Assembly (NCBI GenBank): GCA_027064085.1
Contig: JAMOQH010000188.1
Location: forward strand, 7,349-71,348
Length of the DNA stretch: 64,000 nt
Source: a bacterium
GTDB taxonomy: Bacteria; UBP6; JAFGXH01
Direction: 5' to 3'
Made by a program: the position numbers and the translations under genes. The notes below the pieces were generated by a model. The model saw only the letters and a program-made list of their open reading frames with translations. It had not been told where the DNA came from and did no database searches. Position 1 is the first letter of the stretch; every line of letters starts with the position of its first letter. Below, piece by piece: positions 61,669 through 64,000 of this stretch.

Positions 61669-62496
61669 TTAAAATTTTGATTTTATTTCGAATAAATTTA
61701 TTTCATTTTTTACACTTTCGTGCAATACAATATTTATCTTGGTATTATAAGCATTATCTAAATTTGATAATTTTAGAGAGTTAAGTATTTGCTCTAAATA
61801 ATCTTGAAGTGATAAATCATTACCAATTCTTGAAATTCCCGAACCCAATAATGGAATGCTAACATCTCTTTGCGCATAAATTCGATTTATTTCTTTCCAT
61901 AAATTATCCAAACATAAGAGATATTCTCCTTTTGAAAGATATGCTCTGTTTTGATTGTCAAAGTGAGTAAATGCAGTTAAGAGATACTTATTTTCAACTT
62001 CTATTGTGGTTCCTAACTCATATTTCTTTTTTTTGCCTAATACTCTTGTATTATTAAGAGTATATGTTTTCCCATTTAAAGCACTTGATATTTGATTATC
62101 AAGATTACTAACTTCTGGATAATACTTTTTAATAAATTTTCCATTTAATGTATTTTCTGCTATTAAGACATTATCTACTATTGTGTCAAAATATTCGTTA
62201 AAAGGGATTAATTTTAAATCATTTGAATCAAATAGGTCTCCATAAAATATATTCACTCTTAACCCTTTGATGTTTAACTCGATAGATGTTAAGCGATTTG
62301 CTTTATACCATAGATATAGAAATACCAAAATCAATATTATTAGAAATACAATGCCTGCCTTTAATTTGTAATCATTGTTAATAGTAATAAAGATTGTCAA
62401 AAAACTTGTTAATATTCCAATCATCCCCAACACAGATAGGTAATTTTTCCATAATTTTCTATTTGTAAATTTTACTTTCATAAATTCAGATTTCAT
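61669..62496 (-). CDS. thsA: ThsA-like TM-macro effector of a type II Thoeris cassette
   Basis: The protein has two N-terminal membrane spans (about 22-40 and 47-64) and a macro domain from about residue 80: VNIFYGDLF, NEYFDTIVDN, LNGKFIKKYY, YELGTTIE and IPLLGSGISR. This TM-TM-macro layout matches ThsA of type II Thoeris, where the macro domain senses an ADPR-type signal and the membrane part executes toxicity. I place the start at 62496 (MKSEFMKVKF); a GTG at 62511 lies inside the attC core and an ATG at 62481 is also possible. It precedes the ThsB-like frame, with an AAAGGAG directly after its stop. Confidence 0.8.
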   Translation of the reverse strand: MKSEFMKVKFTNRKLWKNYLSVLGMIGILTSFLTIFITINNDYKLKAGIVFLIILILVFLYLWYKANRLTSIELNIKGLRVNIFYGDLFDSNDLKLIPFNEYFDTIVDNVLIAENTLNGKFIKKYYPEVSNLDNQISSALNGKTYTLNNTRVLGKKKKYELGTTIEVENKYLLTAFTHFDNQNRAYLSKGEYLLCLDNLWKEINRIYAQRDVSIPLLGSGISRIGNDLSLQDYLEQILNSLKLSNLDNAYNTKINIVLHESVKNEINLFEIKSKF

Positions 62497-62508
62497 TTCT
62501 TTATATAA

Positions 62509-62645
62509 CACCTAACGGTCGAGGCTATGAAGCGTGGCGGATTTTAAAACAATTAATATTCAATCTACTACAATGTTCATTAAATGTCCATAAGTTCAAT
62601 TTTACTACCGCACCCGCCATGCTTTATGAGCCTTTGTTAGCAGCT
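62509..62645 (-). repeat. attC-like recombination site 2
   Basis: Outer ends CACCTAACGG (62509-) and TTTGTTAGCAGC (-62645). The inner arms GGCTATGAAGCGTGGCGG (62523-62540) and CCGCCATGCTTTATGAGCC (62615-62633) pair along their whole length apart from one extra C and two G-T type differences. A single extra base in one arm is the mark that gives attC its strand choice. The loop holds about 75 bases. Confidence 0.8.
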
Positions 62646-62670
62646 TTTATTCTTCATTTTTTATTTCTTT

Positions 62671-63546
62671 TTAAACTGGTATTCCTTTTGATTTACGAAC
62701 CAAATCTTTAATGAAATCTCTATTTTTTTTCAGGTCGTTTAAAGTTAGCTTTATTCTATACTTTCCGTATCTCTTGTTGTAACCCATTAGGTCTATACCT
62801 TTACTTTCAATTTCGTTTTCAAGTTCTTCTGATTTTTCAAGACGAATTTCCATTCGTGTAAAGATCTTTTTTGCTCTAAACAATATGAAGTTATCAGCTC
62901 TTCCATTTTGAGCAAGCCCAATATAAAACTTATTATATTTTAGTTGGTATCCAGGAATTACTTCTGTTATCAATTCAAGAGCTTCGTCAACAATTTTAAC
63001 TGTTTTAGGCGTTCCTTTTTTTGTTTCCCAATAATTTCGGTCTGTCACTTCACTTATTTCTTCATCTTCATCAACAAGTCCAAGTGTCATTTCGTCAAGA
63101 ACTTTATTAAAAGTCAAAAAATAATCATCACCATTTTTATATGCCGTCAATTGAATGGCAATTAGTGGAATATTCCCATTAAACAGTCCAATAACATTCA
63201 AAAATCGGCTGGTTATTTCTTCAGCTATTATCACTGCACAATGTTCATATTGAGGATACCTTTTTCTTTCGATATCCCAATATTCAATTGTCCGTATTAT
63301 ATGACTTTCATCTGTCTTGCCTAACTGGATTTCAACTTCATATCTTTTATTGATTTCAGAGTCTTGAAGTAAAACATCTAATCTACCTGCTCTAATTTGC
63401 TTACGCTCTTTATCTTTAAGAATAAGGTCACCAAGTCCAATAATTTCGGGGTTTTCTGCAATTATATCTTGCAACCAACTTTCAGTTAAAATTGGGTGAT
63501 CCTTTAAGTTTACTTTCTCTGGTTGTATAAGATTTATTTTATTCAT
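62671..63546 (-). CDS. PD-(D/E)XK nuclease-like protein
   Basis: AGGAGG precedes the ATG. The 291-residue protein has an N-terminal segment ILTESWLQDIIAENPEIIGLG and a nuclease-like core: GRLDVLLQD, then YEVEIQLGKTDESHIIRTIE, giving the D...ExE-like acids of PD-(D/E)XK enzymes, followed by CAVIIAEEITSRF and IPLIAIQL. The C-terminal part carries ADNFILFRAKK and a tail. Function is unknown; such proteins often occur in defence regions and integron cassettes. It lies between attC-like site 2 and the remnant site 3. Confidence 0.7.
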   Translation of the reverse strand: MNKINLIQPEKVNLKDHPILTESWLQDIIAENPEIIGLGDLILKDKERKQIRAGRLDVLLQDSEINKRYEVEIQLGKTDESHIIRTIEYWDIERKRYPQYEHCAVIIAEEITSRFLNVIGLFNGNIPLIAIQLTAYKNGDDYFLTFNKVLDEMTLGLVDEDEEISEVTDRNYWETKKGTPKTVKIVDEALELITEVIPGYQLKYNKFYIGLAQNGRADNFILFRAKKIFTRMEIRLEKSEELENEIESKGIDLMGYNKRYGKYRIKLTLNDLKKNRDFIKDLVRKSKGIPV

Positions 63547-63571
63547 TGTCGGTTTCCTCCTTTAAATTGCT

Positions 63572-63635
63572 GCTAACGAATGTATAACCCCAATTGTGTT
63601 TATATCACTCATTTGGCTGTGCAAGCACAATTGTG
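63572..63635 (-). repeat. Degenerate attC-like remnant 3
   Basis: Begins GCTAACGAA and contains CAATTGTG and GCACAATTG, which can pair. The second GTTAG-type end is not seen. Position (26 bases ahead of the nuclease start) matches the spacing at the other two sites, so it is probably a decayed attC or its left half. Confidence 0.4.
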
Positions 63636-63722
63636 TATATATTTCTTTTATCATAAACACCTTACCTCAAATATTTAGCAGTATATAACTTATTTAAAAA
63701 AAAATCAATAATTTTTTGATAC

Positions 63723-64000
63723 TTAATAGATTTCAAATAAAAACTTGTGAATTATAAAATAACAAGTGTAGAAATCAAAAATACCGACTTAGAAAAGAAA
63801 CACATAGAAGATAAGTTTTCTCGTTTAGATGTAAAGGCTATTACTAGTAATAATGAAGTGGTAAATATAGAAATACAACTCAAAGATGAAAAAAACATGA
63901 TAAAACGGTCTTTATATTATTTGAGTAGAATGTACACTAATCAATTAAGCGAAGGAGAAAACTATAGAGAGTTACCTAGAACAGTAGCAATAAATATATT
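63723..64000 (+). pseudogene. Rpn-family nuclease/transposase remnant, runs off right edge
   Basis: From 63747 (GTG) the frame reads NYKITSVEIKNTDLE, KFSRLDVKAITSNNEVVNIE, IKRSLYYLSRMYTNQL and YRELPRTVAINI to the window end, the core of Rpn/PD-(D/E)XK transposase-type proteins (PF12784). The usual N-terminal 50-60 residues are missing. Ahead of it LIDF can still be read at 63723-63734, then a TAA at 63738, so the gene has lost its start and has a stop. No SD is visible. Confidence 0.75.

Overview
The window is strongly AT-rich Gram-negative chromosome, densely packed with housekeeping genes, lipoproteins and secreted repeat proteins. Several families point to a Myxococcota or 'deltaproteobacteria'-like lineage with unusually low G+C. 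These include giant TPR proteins with a shared C-terminal domain, an EGF-repeat/beta-propeller lipoprotein, a DUF2330 protein, an MCE/MlaD protein with a beta-rich C-terminus, a HELFHAVQ metalloprotease and a Flp-type pilin. The phylum is inferred from gene families only; no rRNA is present.

Layout. 1-12548 (minus): a TPR lipoprotein followed, two bases later, by a giant TPR protein that runs off the left edge (3812 codons visible). 12769-15801: EGF/beta-propeller lipoprotein. 15863-24111 (minus): a tight operon of second giant TPR protein, small anchored protein, DUF192, MlaD and dapA, ending in a terminator. 24314-31775: Flp pilin, YejM-like sulfatase, long-form urocanate hydratase, then divergently a second YejM-like sulfatase and an acyltransferase. 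31902-36620: two tandem full-length malic enzymes of identical length. 36617-42908: polytopic membrane protein, metalloprotease, hybrid histidine kinase, two Bor-like lipoproteins, rplM-rpsI.

43180-48312 is the most unusual accessory stretch. A class III nucleotide cyclase is fused to a CHAT protease-like domain, a membrane span and a FlgO/CsgG-like domain. It is followed by a three-gene TcmP / DUF5131 / HNH-like cassette under its own strong promoter. Both units carry a run of nine G, which stands out in this AT-rich DNA and could be phase-variable. Next comes a chorismate synthase-chorismate mutase fusion gene (48430-49730) that lacks an NTG start codon (ATA in its place) and carries a one-base frameshift.

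49723-60493 holds an LRR lipoprotein, a Lon-family protease, malQ and a minus-strand purA operon with FG-GAP and DUF2330 proteins. 60700-63640 looks like a minus-strand integron cassette array: long imperfect inverted repeats with GTTAG/CTAAC ends separate a decayed DUF262 gene, a TIR plus TM-macro pair matching type II Thoeris, and a PD-(D/E)XK nuclease-like gene. The right edge holds a decayed Rpn-family nuclease. No tRNA, rRNA, CRISPR array or integrase was seen.
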